DNA of 43,040 bases from Gammaproteobacteria bacterium (lineage in GTDB: Bacteria; Pseudomonadota; Gammaproteobacteria; Steroidobacterales; PWYM01). Under the pieces are notes generated by a model. It was not told where the DNA came from and searched no databases. It saw nothing but the letters and a program-made list of their open reading frames with translations. Location: the NCBI GenBank assembly GCA_007693855.1, contig RECU01000024.1:1-43040 (forward strand), in the 5' to 3' direction. Both the position numbers and the translations under genes were made by a program. Positions 26,039 through 33,154 of this stretch are shown piece after piece (position 1 is the stretch's first letter; every line of letters begins with the position of its first letter).

Positions 26039-26067
26039 TTCGCGAATCACGCTTCGCGATACGCGAA
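26039..26067. promoter_or_regulatory. TTCGCG repeat cluster in a divergent promoter
   Basis: The palindrome TTCGCGAA (26039-26046) is followed by TTCGCG-ATA-CGCGAA (26053-26067), a perfect inverted repeat. CGCGAATC also recurs 21 bp apart (26041 and 26062), two helical turns. The cluster sits in the 233-bp gap between the divergent receptor chimera and the SnoaL-like gene. It resembles an operator for a dimeric regulator; the regulator is unknown. Confidence 0.4.
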
Positions 26068-26117
26068 TCTGCAGGCCGCCGCGCGATACTGATTGCCCGT
26101 GGCTCAAGGTGCTCGAA

Positions 26118-26133
26118 AAGGAGAAACCCTTTG
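26118..26133 (+). promoter_or_regulatory. Shine-Dalgarno site that points to a TTG start
   Basis: AAGGAG (26118-26123) stands seven bases before TTG 26131. No ATG or GTG with a ribosome site exists in this frame between the promoter region and the signal peptide, so TTG is the best start of the SnoaL-like gene. Confidence 0.55.
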
Positions 26134-26925
26134 ATTTCGTTGACTCTGTTGAATCTGCCGGGGGGCTGTTCAGAGCTGGCCCCCACTGGCACTCCCACCC
26201 GGGCTCCAAAACCGGCTCCCACTCGGACTCGGTCGCCGACTCGGGCACTGCGGCTGGCGCTGCCCCTGGTGCTCGCGATCGTCTGCTTGCCTGCTGCAGC
26301 GCAGCAGAGCGCCGAGGAGGCCATCGCACTGGTCGATGTCTACATCAAGGCGCATAACGCCCACCAGCCCGAAGAGGTGCTGGCGATGTATCACCCCGAC
26401 GCCGACTTCCACCTCAGCATGGGTCGCGGCGTGGTCTCCGGCAGGGACGATATTGCCCGGCTGGAGTACTTCGACGCCGCGGCCGGCTCCACCCTGTATC
26501 CCCAGGCCCTTACCGCCCGGCCGGAGGGAGACCGCTGGGTGGTCGGCTTCGGCTACGTGATCGAATACAGCGATATCTTCGCCGCCATGGGCCTGAACAT
26601 CGTCCTGGCGGAAGGCATGGAGCGAGGCTTCGTGTTCGAAAACGGCCGGATCCGGACGATCTACCAGCCCGATCTGCTGCCGGCCTGCATGGAGGTCATG
26701 GCCCCGGGGTTCGTCGCGCTGGTCGCCTGGCTGCAGGAGACCGGTGATCCGAGGGCCGATACCCTGCTCTCGGACGGCGCACTGGAGCTCACCGAGGTGA
26801 CTGCCCCACTGCTGGTGGAGGCCGCCGTGGACTGGCGTCGCGACACGGGCTGGGGGCCTTCGCGCGAGCAGGCCTTCCGGTGTGCGCAGGTGCCGGCGCA
26901 GGGGCGGGGTGCCGCCCTCCCGTGA
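26131..26925 (+). CDS. Secreted SnoaL/NTF2-like protein with unusual TTG start
   Basis: A 264-residue protein if started at TTG 26131. A long n-region with imperfect Pro-Thr-Arg repeats (GTPTRAPKPAPTRTRSPTRA) precedes the hydrophobic signal core LRLALPLVLAIVCLPAAAQQ. The mature part has a SnoaL/NTF2-like beginning: ALVDVYIKAHNAHQPEEVLAMYHPDADFHLSMGRGVVSGRDDIARLEYFDAA, then WVVGFGYVIEYSDIF and FVFENGRIRTIYQPDLLP. This cone-shaped fold binds small ligands or acts as an isomerase, here probably in the periplasm. It is divergent from the receptor chimera. Substrate unknown. The repeat-rich leader is odd; it may be untranslated if a further start lies closer to the signal. Confidence 0.55.
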   Translation: MISLTLLNLPGGCSELAPTGTPTRAPKPAPTRTRSPTRALRLALPLVLAIVCLPAAAQQSAEEAIALVDVYIKAHNAHQPEEVLAMYHPDADFHLSMGRGVVSGRDDIARLEYFDAAAGSTLYPQALTARPEGDRWVVGFGYVIEYSDIFAAMGLNIVLAEGMERGFVFENGRIRTIYQPDLLPACMEVMAPGFVALVAWLQETGDPRADTLLSDGALELTEVTAPLLVEAAVDWRRDTGWGPSREQAFRCAQVPAQGRGAALP

Positions 26926-27003
26926 CTGCTGCTGCCGGCTACGCTCAGCCTCCGGCGGGAAGCGTTCGCAGGTGGCCGGAGTCTGCGTAGGCCAGCAGCG
27001 CAG

Positions 27004-27237
27004 TTACTGCATCGGCTGCCACGGGGCATCGACTGGCGAGATGATGTCGTTCTCGTGCAGCACGCTGCCGGCCAGCGCGCCGAACAGCTCGCCGGGCGGC
27101 GGCATGGGCACCAGTTGGGCGACTGGCTTGCCATGCTTGGTGATGATCAGTGGCTCGCGGGTGTCTGCCACCTCATCGAGCAATTTGAGGCAGCGCGATT
27201 TGAACTCGCCGGCGCCGATCTGTTTGCTGTCTGTCAC
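27004..27237 (-). CDS. Orphan Phd/YefM-type antitoxin
   Basis: A 77-residue protein: SKQIGAGEFKSRCLKLLDEVADTREPLIITKHGKPVAQLVPM is the Phd/YefM DNA-binding domain, then a tail typical for VapC-neutralising members (LFGALAGSVLHENDIISPVDAPW). GTG 27237 is chosen because GAGGG stands 7 bases upstream; an ATG at 27279 would place the start inside the operator. In intact loci a PIN toxin follows at once, but the 78 bases between this stop and the SnoaL-like gene contain no such frame. It is therefore a solitary antitoxin. Confidence 0.8.
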   Translation of the reverse strand: MTDSKQIGAGEFKSRCLKLLDEVADTREPLIITKHGKPVAQLVPMPPPGELFGALAGSVLHENDIISPVDAPWQPMQ

Positions 27238-27254
27238 TGGTTGACCCTCGATAC

Positions 27255-27277
27255 GACTATGGTCACAAGCTATAGTC
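27255..27277 (-). promoter_or_regulatory. Inverted repeat upstream of the orphan Phd antitoxin
   Basis: GACTAT (27255-27260) and ATAGTC (27272-27277) are perfect inverted arms 11 bases apart, 18 bases upstream of the GTG start. Phd-type antitoxins bind such sites to repress themselves, and the AT-rich arms overlap the likely -10 region. Confidence 0.45.
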
Positions 27278-27408
27278 ATTTTTTTCCCCTGATGTGGCGG
27301 TTGCCACTCCCACGCTATCCGGCGGTGGCCGCCTGGGCCAGCGGCGTTTCCCGGTGACTGCGCCGCAATCCATCATCCACCCCGGCCGCGCCGGCGTATT
27401 GCCTTGGC

Positions 27409-29034
27409 ATGACGAGCCTCCTCTGGTTCAAGCGCGACCTGCGCCTCGCCGACCACCCGGCGCTCGCGGCTGCGATGCAGCATGGCCCGGTGCTGCCGCT
27501 GTACATCGTCGAGCCCGGGTACTGGCGCGGCACCGACACCTCGGCCCGCCAGTGGGTGTTCACCGCCGAGTGCCTGGCCGACCTGCAGGCGGCCCTCGGC
27601 GCCTTGGGCCAGCCGCTGGTGGTGCGCACCGGCGAGGCGGTGGCCATCCTGCGCGAGCTCTGCGCGCGACACGGCATCCGCCGGCTGTTCTCGCACGAGG
27701 AGACCGGCAACCTCTGGACCTATGCCCGCGACCGGCGGGTCGGCGCCTGGGCGCGCGCGGCGGGCATCGAGTGGCGGGAGCTGCCGCAGTCTGGCGTCGT
27801 GCGTCGCCTGCAATCACGCGACGGTTGGGCGGCGCGGCGTGAGCGCTTCGTCTCGGCGGGAGTGCTGCCGGGGCCTGCGGCGCTGGCGCCCCTGCCGGGC
27901 ATCGAACCGGGGCGGATCCCGACCGCGGCTGAACTGGGCCGGGTGCCAGACGTCTGCCCGGGCCGCCAGCAGGGCGGTCGCAGTGCTGCGCTCGAGCTGC
28001 TCGAGAGTTTCCTTACCGAGCGTGGCGAGGACTATCGCGCCGCCATGGCCTCGCCGGTGACCGGCGAGCAGGCCTGCTCGCGGCTCTCGCCGCACCTGGC
28101 GCTGGGCACGCTGTCGGTGCGCGAGGCGGTGGACGCGGTGAAGGCCGCGCGGGCGCAGGGGGGCACGCTGGCGCAGGGGGGCGGCGCGCGCGCAGCAGGC
28201 GATCGCGCCGAGGCCGCCATCGCCCGCGCCTGGCGCGCGTCGCTCAAGAGCTTCGAATCACGCCTCGCCTGGCGCGATCACTTCATGCAGAAGCTCGAGG
28301 ATGAGCCGGCGATCGAGACCCGCTGCCTGCACCCGGCCACCGAGGGGCTGCGCCCGCGCGAGCCCGATGCCGCGCGTCTGGCGGCCTGGCAGCGCGGCGA
28401 GACCGGCATCCCCTTCGTCGATGCCTGCATGCGCTACCTCACCCACACCGGCTGGCTGAATTTCCGCATGCGCTCGATGCTGATGGCGGTGGCGTCCTAT
28501 CACCTCTGGCTGGACTGGCGCGCAACCGGCCCGCATCTCGCGCGCCTGTTCACCGACTACGAGCCCGGCATCCACTGGAGCCAGTGCCAGATGCAGTCCG
28601 GCACCACCGGCATCAACACGCTGCGCATCTACAACCCGGTGAAGCAGGGCCTGGAGCAGGATCCCGACGGGCAGTTCACCCGTCGGTGGGTGCCCGAGCT
28701 GGCCGAGGTGCCGGACAGCTTTCTGCAGCAGCCGTGGCTGTGGCCCGCGGCCGGCAGGCTGCTGGGCACGACATACCCGGCGCCGATCGTCGACGTCGCC
28801 GCCGCGGCGCGGGCCGCCCGCGAGCAGATGTGGGCACTGCGCAAGGATGGCGCCTTCGCCAGCGAGGCCGCCCGCGTGGCGCGTCGGCACGCGAGTCGCA
28901 AGGACCGCCAGGGGCACTTCGTCAATGATCGCGAAGGGCAGACATCCCGGCCGGCGGCGACCGACGGCAAGCCGAAGCGCCAGCGCAGCCCGCGGTCTCG
29001 CGCGAATGATGCCCAGCTGGGACTGGACTTCTGA
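27409..29034 (+). CDS. phrB: Cryptochrome/deoxyribodipyrimidine photolyase family protein
   Basis: A 541-residue flavoprotein. The N-terminal antenna domain begins [20 protein letters not shown]. The C-terminal FAD domain shows [78 protein letters not shown] and [30 protein letters not shown], which include the residues that cradle FAD and the Trp chain. It repairs UV-induced pyrimidine dimers using blue light or, in related members, senses light. The stop overlaps the next ATG (TGATG), linking it to the DUF2256 gene. The exact lesion (CPD or 6-4) cannot be told from this reading. Confidence 0.85.
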   Translation: MTSLLWFKRDLRLADHPALAAAMQHGPVLPLYIVEPGYWRGTDTSARQWVFTAECLADLQAALGALGQPLVVRTGEAVAILRELCARHGIRRLFSHEETGNLWTYARDRRVGAWARAAGIEWRELPQSGVVRRLQSRDGWAARRERFVSAGVLPGPAALAPLPGIEPGRIPTAAELGRVPDVCPGRQQGGRSAALELLESFLTERGEDYRAAMASPVTGEQACSRLSPHLALGTLSVREAVDAVKAARAQGGTLAQGGGARAAGDRAEAAIARAWRASLKSFESRLAWRDHFMQKLEDEPAIETRCLHPATEGLRPREPDAARLAAWQRGETGIPFVDACMRYLTHTGWLNFRMRSMLMAVASYHLWLDWRATGPHLARLFTDYEPGIHWSQCQMQSGTTGINTLRIYNPVKQGLEQDPDGQFTRRWVPELAEVPDSFLQQPWLWPAAGRLLGTTYPAPIVDVAAAARAAREQMWALRKDGAFASEAARVARRHASRKDRQGHFVNDREGQTSRPAATDGKPKRQRSPRSRANDAQLGLDF

Positions 29035-29174
29035 TGCCGCGCGGCGTGAAGAAAGCCGACCTGCCGGTGAAAACCTGCGCGAGCTGTGGGCGGCCGTTCA
29101 CGTGGCGGAAGAAGTGGGCGCGCGTGTGGGAAGAGGTGCGCTACTGCTCGGACAGGTGTCGGGGGCGACGCTGA
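29034..29174 (+). CDS. DUF2256 zinc-finger microprotein
   Basis: A 46-residue protein, [20 protein letters not shown] at the start, then [26 protein letters not shown]. The CASC and CSDRC pairs form a four-Cys zinc site and the PFTWRKKW core identifies DUF2256. Members are commonly found beside photolyase genes. The ATG shares its A with the photolyase stop (TGATG), so it is translated by coupling. The function is unknown; a zinc-ribbon partner of the photolyase is a fair guess. Confidence 0.85.
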   Translation: MPRGVKKADLPVKTCASCGRPFTWRKKWARVWEEVRYCSDRCRGRR

Positions 29175-29187
29175 GATCCCGACCGTG

Positions 29188-29562
29188 TCAGGTTTTCCGC
29201 CTCAGCCGGACACCTTCGAGTCCGTCGAAATCGGCATCCTGAGTCCAGAACAAGGCGCCGTGCGCTCGCGCCGTCGCGAGCATGATGCTGTCGGCCATCG
29301 CCAGCCGGGTGGCGACACTCAGCTCGGCCGCATCGAGTGCCACCCGATCGTCGAGTTCCACGACGCTGCCGCGGCGCATGGCCGCAATGACCCTCAGGGC
29401 ATCATCCCGGCCGAGGTTGCGGAGCAGGTGTCGATAAACCTCGAACAGGCTCAGCGTCGGCACCAGCAAGGTCTGCGGGCTTTCGATGGGCTCGCTGAAG
29501 AAACTGGCACCGGCCCCTCCGACCAGATACTCGATCCAACCGCTGGAGTCGACCAGATTCAC
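29188..29562 (-). CDS. vapC: VapC-type PIN-domain toxin
   Basis: A 124-residue PIN ribonuclease with its acidic site intact: NLVDSSGWIEYL (Asp5), SLFEVYRHL (Glu), MADSIMLATARAHG (Asp) and WTQDADFDGL (Asp). Its ATG overlaps the stop of the AbrB-type antitoxin by four bases (ATGA). VapC toxins cleave tRNA or rRNA when the antitoxin is degraded. It converges with the photolyase/DUF2256 genes, 13 bp apart. Confidence 0.88.
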   Translation of the reverse strand: MNLVDSSGWIEYLVGGAGASFFSEPIESPQTLLVPTLSLFEVYRHLLRNLGRDDALRVIAAMRRGSVVELDDRVALDAAELSVATRLAMADSIMLATARAHGALFWTQDADFDGLEGVRLRRKT

Positions 29563-29762
29563 AGCCTGTCCAGCTCGCGCTCGAGCGGCGGCAGCTGCGG
29601 AAATTTGCCTCGAAAGGTCTCTATCGGCTCCACCGGGACCAGTTCGATCCGGTTGCCGACGGCGAATGCCTCGACTTTCTGCCCGGGATGAATCCCCAGC
29701 TTGTCGCGAACGTCCTTCGGGATGACGACCTGGTACTTGGGTGAGACCGTGACCACAGACAT
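29559..29762 (-). CDS. vapB: AbrB-type VapB antitoxin
   Basis: A 67-residue protein: SVVTVSPKYQVVIPKDVRDKLGIHPGQKVEAFAVGNRIELVPV is a swapped-hairpin AbrB/MazE-type DNA-binding domain, followed by the toxin-binding tail TFRGKFPQLPPLERELDRL. ATG 29762 is preferred because AAGGA lies 8 bases upstream and the domain starts at once; a longer frame from 29825 crosses the AT-rich promoter (about 29765-29815). It forms a coupled operon with vapC. Confidence 0.85.
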   Translation of the reverse strand: MSVVTVSPKYQVVIPKDVRDKLGIHPGQKVEAFAVGNRIELVPVEPIETFRGKFPQLPPLERELDRL

Positions 29763-29884
29763 ATCCCGGTTCCTTGATCGATGTAAATATCGTAATACCT
29801 TAAGGTTGAAGGGCGCGCTGGTCAACCGGTCATTGCTTCAGAGGCCGTTATCGCCCACGCTGAGCCATTACCGGAGGGCATGCC

Positions 29885-30664
29885 ATGCAGGACCATCCCA
29901 AGTCGCTTCACTATGCCCTGCGTCTCGCCCCGCTGCTGGCCATCATCGCGGTGCTGGCGGTGAATGCCGCGGCGAACATCCTGCCGATCAACGACTTCCG
30001 GACCGGCCAGCTGGCGGCGATGTATCCCACCGGCTTCACGCCGCCCGGCTGGGTGTTTCGCATCTGGAGCCTGATCTATCTCGGCCTGCTGGCCTTCGCG
30101 ATCGCGGCCATCTTCGCCGGCCCGGCGATCCGCGCGCGTGCCGCGGCGATCACGCCGCTGTTCCTGGTCAACGCCGCGGCCAACGTGGGCTGGGTGTTCG
30201 CCTGGCATTACCGTCAGGTGGGGTTGAGCCTGGTGCTCATGGCGGTGATCCTGGCCACGCTCATCGCCATCACGATGCGCCTGCGCCGGCGGCCGCGCCA
30301 CGGCTGGGCCGAACGGCTGCTGATCGATGCCCCGTTCAGCCTCTACTTCGGCTGGATCACCACCGCTTCGCTCGCCAACCTCGGGAACTGGTTCTACGCG
30401 CTGCAGGCCTGGCCGCTGGGCCTGGCGATGGACGACTGGGCGCTGGTCACTGTGGTGGCGGCCACCGCCGTGTACGTGTGGATGACCACGGTGACGCGTG
30501 ACCTGGTCTACGGCGCGGTGTTCGTCTGGGTGGCGGCGGGCATTTATCTGCGCCCGGAAGGCATCGTCGATGCGGTGCAGCTGGCGGCCGCGGCGGGTGG
30601 GGTGATGGTGGCGGTGGCGATTGTCATCGCGGCGCTGCCGACGAGACTAACGTATCCGCAGTAA
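29885..30664 (+). CDS. TspO/MBR-like tryptophan-rich membrane protein
   Basis: A 259-residue integral membrane protein with about seven spans (for example LLAIIAVLAVNAAANIL, SLIYLGLLAFAIAAIFAG, PLFLVNAAANVGWVFAW, LVLMAVILATLIAIT, VTVVAATAVYVWMTTV, AVFVWVAAGIYL and GGVMVAVAIVIAAL). The segment FTPPGWVFRIWSLIYLGLLAF is the TspO-type signature (PPGWVFxxWxxxY), but the protein is about 100 residues longer than classical five-span TspO. GGAGG precedes ATG 29885. TspO proteins bind tetrapyrroles and are often light- or oxygen-linked, which fits the photolyase nearby. Exact role unknown. A 30-bp part of this gene is repeated at 31411-31440. Confidence 0.8.
   Translation: MQDHPKSLHYALRLAPLLAIIAVLAVNAAANILPINDFRTGQLAAMYPTGFTPPGWVFRIWSLIYLGLLAFAIAAIFAGPAIRARAAAITPLFLVNAAANVGWVFAWHYRQVGLSLVLMAVILATLIAITMRLRRRPRHGWAERLLIDAPFSLYFGWITTASLANLGNWFYALQAWPLGLAMDDWALVTVVAATAVYVWMTTVTRDLVYGAVFVWVAAGIYLRPEGIVDAVQLAAAAGGVMVAVAIVIAALPTRLTYPQ
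30487..30516. repeat. 30-bp direct repeat, copy 1 (inside the TspO-like gene)
   Basis: The 30 bases starting CACGGTGACGCG and ending GGTCTACGGCGC are identical to 31411-31440, in the same orientation 924 bp away. This copy encodes TVTRDLVYGA of the TspO-like protein, so it is the probable source. Confidence 0.9.
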
Positions 30665-30681
30665 AGCACCGGATTGGTCGC

Positions 30682-30711
30682 TTGACCTCTAACCATATCG
30701 TCGATATGGTT
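30682..30711 (+). promoter_or_regulatory. Promoter and 21-bp palindromic operator of the RHH-type VapBC
   Basis: AACCATATCG (30691-30700) and CGATATGGTT (30702-30711) are perfect 10-bp inverted arms around a single T. TTGACC (30682-30687) and TATGGT (30705-30710), 17 bp apart, make a fair sigma-70 promoter, so the operator covers the spacer and -10. The predicted transcription start is at or next to ATG 30718 and no Shine-Dalgarno site fits, so the transcript is probably leaderless. Confidence 0.7.
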
Positions 30712-30717
30712 TTCCAT

Positions 30718-30951
30718 ATGAAGACTACGCTGAATATCGACGACACGGTCATGCAGCGGCTGCGCGAGGAGGCGGCCCGCCAGGGGCGGACGATGTCCGA
30801 GCTGGTCGAGGCGGGTCTGCGCCGCGTGCTCGATGAGCCGGCCGCCCCGCCGGCCGAGCCGCTGCCGGCACTGCCCAGCTGGCACAGCGGCGGCGCCCGC
30901 GTGGATGTCGCCAACCGCGACACCCTGCACGATCTGCTCGATCAGAACTGA
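30718..30951 (+). CDS. vapB: Ribbon-helix-helix VapB-type antitoxin
   Basis: A 77-residue protein: MKTTLNIDDTVMQRLREEAA then RQGRTMSELVEAGLRRVLDE is an RHH (Arc/CopG) domain; the Pro-rich linker and LPSWHSGGARVDVANRDTLHDLLDQ form the toxin-binding tail common to VapB partners of PIN toxins. ATG 30718 is chosen since the upstream ATG-containing frame (30682) would run through the operator. The toxin starts 5 bases after the stop. Confidence 0.88.
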   Translation: MKTTLNIDDTVMQRLREEAARQGRTMSELVEAGLRRVLDEPAAPPAEPLPALPSWHSGGARVDVANRDTLHDLLDQN

Positions 30952-30956
30952 CCGCG

Positions 30957-31394
30957 GTGTTCGTCGTCGACACCAACGTGCTGCTGTACGCCGCCGATGC
31001 CAGCAGCGAGTTTCATGCACCCTGCGCTCAGTTGCTGGAGCGCACGCGCCGCCAGCCCTCGCCGTGGTTTCTCACCTGGGGGATCTGCTATGAGTTCCTC
31101 CGTGTGAGCACCCATCCGCGGGTGTACGCCACCCCGTGGAGCGCACCGGAAGCCTGGCGGTTCATTGCGACGCTGCTGAACTCGCCCGGTGCCAGCATGC
31201 TGACCCCCACGCCGCGCCATACCGGCGTGCTTCAGCAATGTATCGACGAGATGCCCGAGCTGCGCGGTAATCTTGCCCATGATCTGCATACCGCGGTGCT
31301 GATGCGTGAGCATGGTATTGGCCGTATCGTGACACGCGATGCGGATTTCCATCGCTTCGGCTTTCTGCAGGTGATCGACCCGCTGCGTAGCTGA
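30957..31394 (+). CDS. vapC: VapC-type PIN-domain toxin
   Basis: A 145-residue PIN ribonuclease starting at GTG: FVVDTNVLLYAADASS (Asp5), ICYEFLRVSTHPRV (Glu), LAHDLHTAVLMREHGI (Asp) and IVTRDADFHRFGF (Asp) complete the site. FLRVSTHPRV is typical of the TA-system VapC subgroup that pairs with RHH antitoxins. No lesion is visible. Copy 2 of the 30-bp repeat lies 16 bases after its stop. Confidence 0.88.
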   Translation: MFVVDTNVLLYAADASSEFHAPCAQLLERTRRQPSPWFLTWGICYEFLRVSTHPRVYATPWSAPEAWRFIATLLNSPGASMLTPTPRHTGVLQQCIDEMPELRGNLAHDLHTAVLMREHGIGRIVTRDADFHRFGFLQVIDPLRS

Positions 31395-31410
31395 GCGGTG
31401 GGCGCGTGAT

Positions 31411-31440
31411 CACGGTGACGCGTGACCTGGTCTACGGCGC
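31411..31440. repeat. 30-bp direct repeat, copy 2 (downstream of VapBC)
   Basis: Identical to 30487-30516. Here it is non-coding debris; similarity to the TspO-like gene ends within a few bases on either side. The two copies bracket the end of that gene and the complete VapBC module. Confidence 0.9.
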
Positions 31441-31506
31441 AGGTGAGGAGCCTGCCGGCCGCTGTCGCAGTTCGGAGTCGCGAATCTAGAGAGCAGAAAA
31501 AATTGA

Positions 31507-31550
31507 TATAATAATAGCGATATAAAGCGTGGAATGCGTCATAATCGCTA
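31507..31550 (+). promoter_or_regulatory. AT-rich promoter and inverted repeat of hipBA
   Basis: TATAAT (31507-31512) is a perfect -10 hexamer, though no good -35 is seen. TAGCGAT (31515-31521) and ATCGCTA (31544-31550) are 7-bp inverted arms 29 bp apart, just after the -10 and just before ATG 31553. HipB repressors bind spaced inverted sites in their own promoter, so this is the likely operator. Confidence 0.5.
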
Positions 31551-31552
31551 CT

Positions 31553-31861
31553 ATGGTATCACTTCTAACCCCCGCCAGAGCCCAGGTCAAGCTCGCGGAA
31601 AACCTGCGGGAACGCCGCCTGGCGATGGGGCTGACTCAGACGGGCCTCGCCGCCCGCTCCGGCGTTGCGCTCGGGACGCTGCGCAAATTCGAGCGCACCG
31701 GGGCTGCCTCGATCGAAACCTTGCTAAAGCTCCTGGCGGTTGTCGGCGGCCTGGAGGAGGTGATCGAGGCGACAGCGCTGATGGAACGCGAGTTCAGTTC
31801 CATCGATCAGGTGATCAAGGCCGACGCCAGGCCCAGACGCAAGATCGGCTGGCGTTCATGA
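31553..31861 (+). CDS. hipB: HipB-like antitoxin and repressor
   Basis: A 102-residue protein with an Xre-type HTH: LAENLRERRLAMGLTQTGLAARSGVALGTLRKFERTGAASIETLLKLLAVVG. The tail (EREFSSIDQVIKADARPRRKIGW) is typical for HipB-type partners that contact HipA. ATG 31553 is preferred over GTG 31529, which would lie inside the operator. Its stop overlaps the hipA ATG (ATGA). It should repress the operon and neutralise the kinase. Confidence 0.85.
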   Translation: MVSLLTPARAQVKLAENLRERRLAMGLTQTGLAARSGVALGTLRKFERTGAASIETLLKLLAVVGGLEEVIEATALMEREFSSIDQVIKADARPRRKIGWRS

Positions 31862-33093
31862 GCTTCACACCCGTCAGCACACTCAAGGTCGGGATCGATT
31901 TCGGCGAGGGCCCGCTCGCTGTCGGCCGCCTCGCGATTCGTGAACGGATCCTCTATTTCGAATACGAACGCAGCTTCATCCGGCGGGGATTGGAGATCTC
32001 GCCGCTGCGTCTGCCCTTGCAGCCTGGCCTGAAGCGTCTTGATGCTGGCCCCTTCGATGGGCTCCCAGGCGTCTTCAATGACAGCCTGCCCGATGGCTGG
32101 GGCCGTCTTCTGTTTGATCGTGCGTTACGCACCAGAGGCTTGACACCTGCGCAGGCAAGCCCGCTCGACCGGCTCGCCCATGTTGGCATCGGTGGCATGG
32201 GCGCGCTCACCTACGAGCCTGCGACAGACACCGATCCAGCGAGCGAGGAGATCGATCTCGACTGGCTGGCAGGTCAGGCGCTCGAGGTGCTGGAAGGTCA
32301 GGCCGATGAGGTCATCGGCGAACTGCTCGCCCTCAACGGCTCCTCGGCAGGCGCACGCCCGAAGGCGATGATCGGCTACGATGCGAAGACCGGCGCGATG
32401 ACGCACGGGCAGAGCCCACTGCCGGAGGGCTTCGAGCCGTGGCTTGTCAAATTCCCGAACACGCAGGACGGTAACGATGCAGGCGCGATCGAATATGTCT
32501 ACGCGCTGATGGCGCGCGCCGCCGGCATCGAGATGACGCAGACGCAGCTGTTCCCCGCGCGCAGCGGCGCAGGCTTCTATGCGACGCGCCGCTTCGATCG
32601 CATTGGTCGGAGAAGACTGCATGCGCATACGGCATCGGGCCTCCTCCATGCCGATCATCGCATGCCGAGCCTCGACTATGAGGATCTGATCGCACTGACG
32701 CTGCGGCTCACCCGCGACGTGCGCGAAGCCGTGAAGATGTTCCGCCTCGCCGTCTTCAACGTGCTCGCCCACAACCGCGACGATCACGCAAAGAATTTCA
32801 CCTGGCTCATGGACGAGGCAGGTCACTGGTCGCTCTCCCCTGCCTACGACCTCACGTTCTCGTCCGGCCCGGGCGGAGAGCAGACCACGATGGTCAAGGG
32901 TGAAGGCCGAGCGCCGGGTGAAACCCATCTGCTCGCTCTCGCCACAGAGGCAGGCCTCGCCCCGCACGCCGCGCAGGCGATCATCGATCAGACACGCGAG
33001 GCGCTTGGTCAGTGGACACGCCTCGCCAAAGCGCATGGCGTATCCGCTTCCCGCGTCAAGCTCATTGCGGAGCGCCTGCGCCGCGCGACGTAG
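31858..33093 (+). CDS. hipA: HipA-like Ser/Thr kinase toxin
   Basis: A 411-residue protein. The N-subdomain (VGRLAIRERILYFEYERSFIRRGLEISPLRLPL...GPFDGLPGVFNDSLPDGWGRLLFDRAL) and the ATP-site region (LNGSSAGARPKAMIGYD, PWLVKFPN) are HipA-typical. The catalytic loop is NVLAHNRDDHAKNFTWL and the metal-binding Asp is in LSPAYDLTFS. E. coli HipA phosphorylates glutamyl-tRNA synthetase and induces persistence; the target here is unknown. All key residues seem present. The operon is complete with HipB and its own AT-rich promoter. Confidence 0.88.
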   Translation: MSFTPVSTLKVGIDFGEGPLAVGRLAIRERILYFEYERSFIRRGLEISPLRLPLQPGLKRLDAGPFDGLPGVFNDSLPDGWGRLLFDRALRTRGLTPAQASPLDRLAHVGIGGMGALTYEPATDTDPASEEIDLDWLAGQALEVLEGQADEVIGELLALNGSSAGARPKAMIGYDAKTGAMTHGQSPLPEGFEPWLVKFPNTQDGNDAGAIEYVYALMARAAGIEMTQTQLFPARSGAGFYATRRFDRIGRRRLHAHTASGLLHADHRMPSLDYEDLIALTLRLTRDVREAVKMFRLAVFNVLAHNRDDHAKNFTWLMDEAGHWSLSPAYDLTFSSGPGGEQTTMVKGEGRAPGETHLLALATEAGLAPHAAQAIIDQTREALGQWTRLAKAHGVSASRVKLIAERLRRAT

Positions 33094-33103
33094 AGTCTTC
33101 TCC

Positions 33104-33138
33104 CAGGCGGCCGCGATCGCCGCGCCGGCGTCCGCCTG
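33104..33138. terminator. Hairpin between convergent hipA and ligase genes
   Basis: CAGGCGG (33104-33110) and CCGCCTG (33132-33138) form 7-bp arms around a GC-rich loop that can fold further. It lies in the 61-bp gap between convergent genes. There is no T-run, so terminator function is uncertain. Confidence 0.35.
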
Positions 33139-33154
33139 CGCCCGGAGGCCATCG

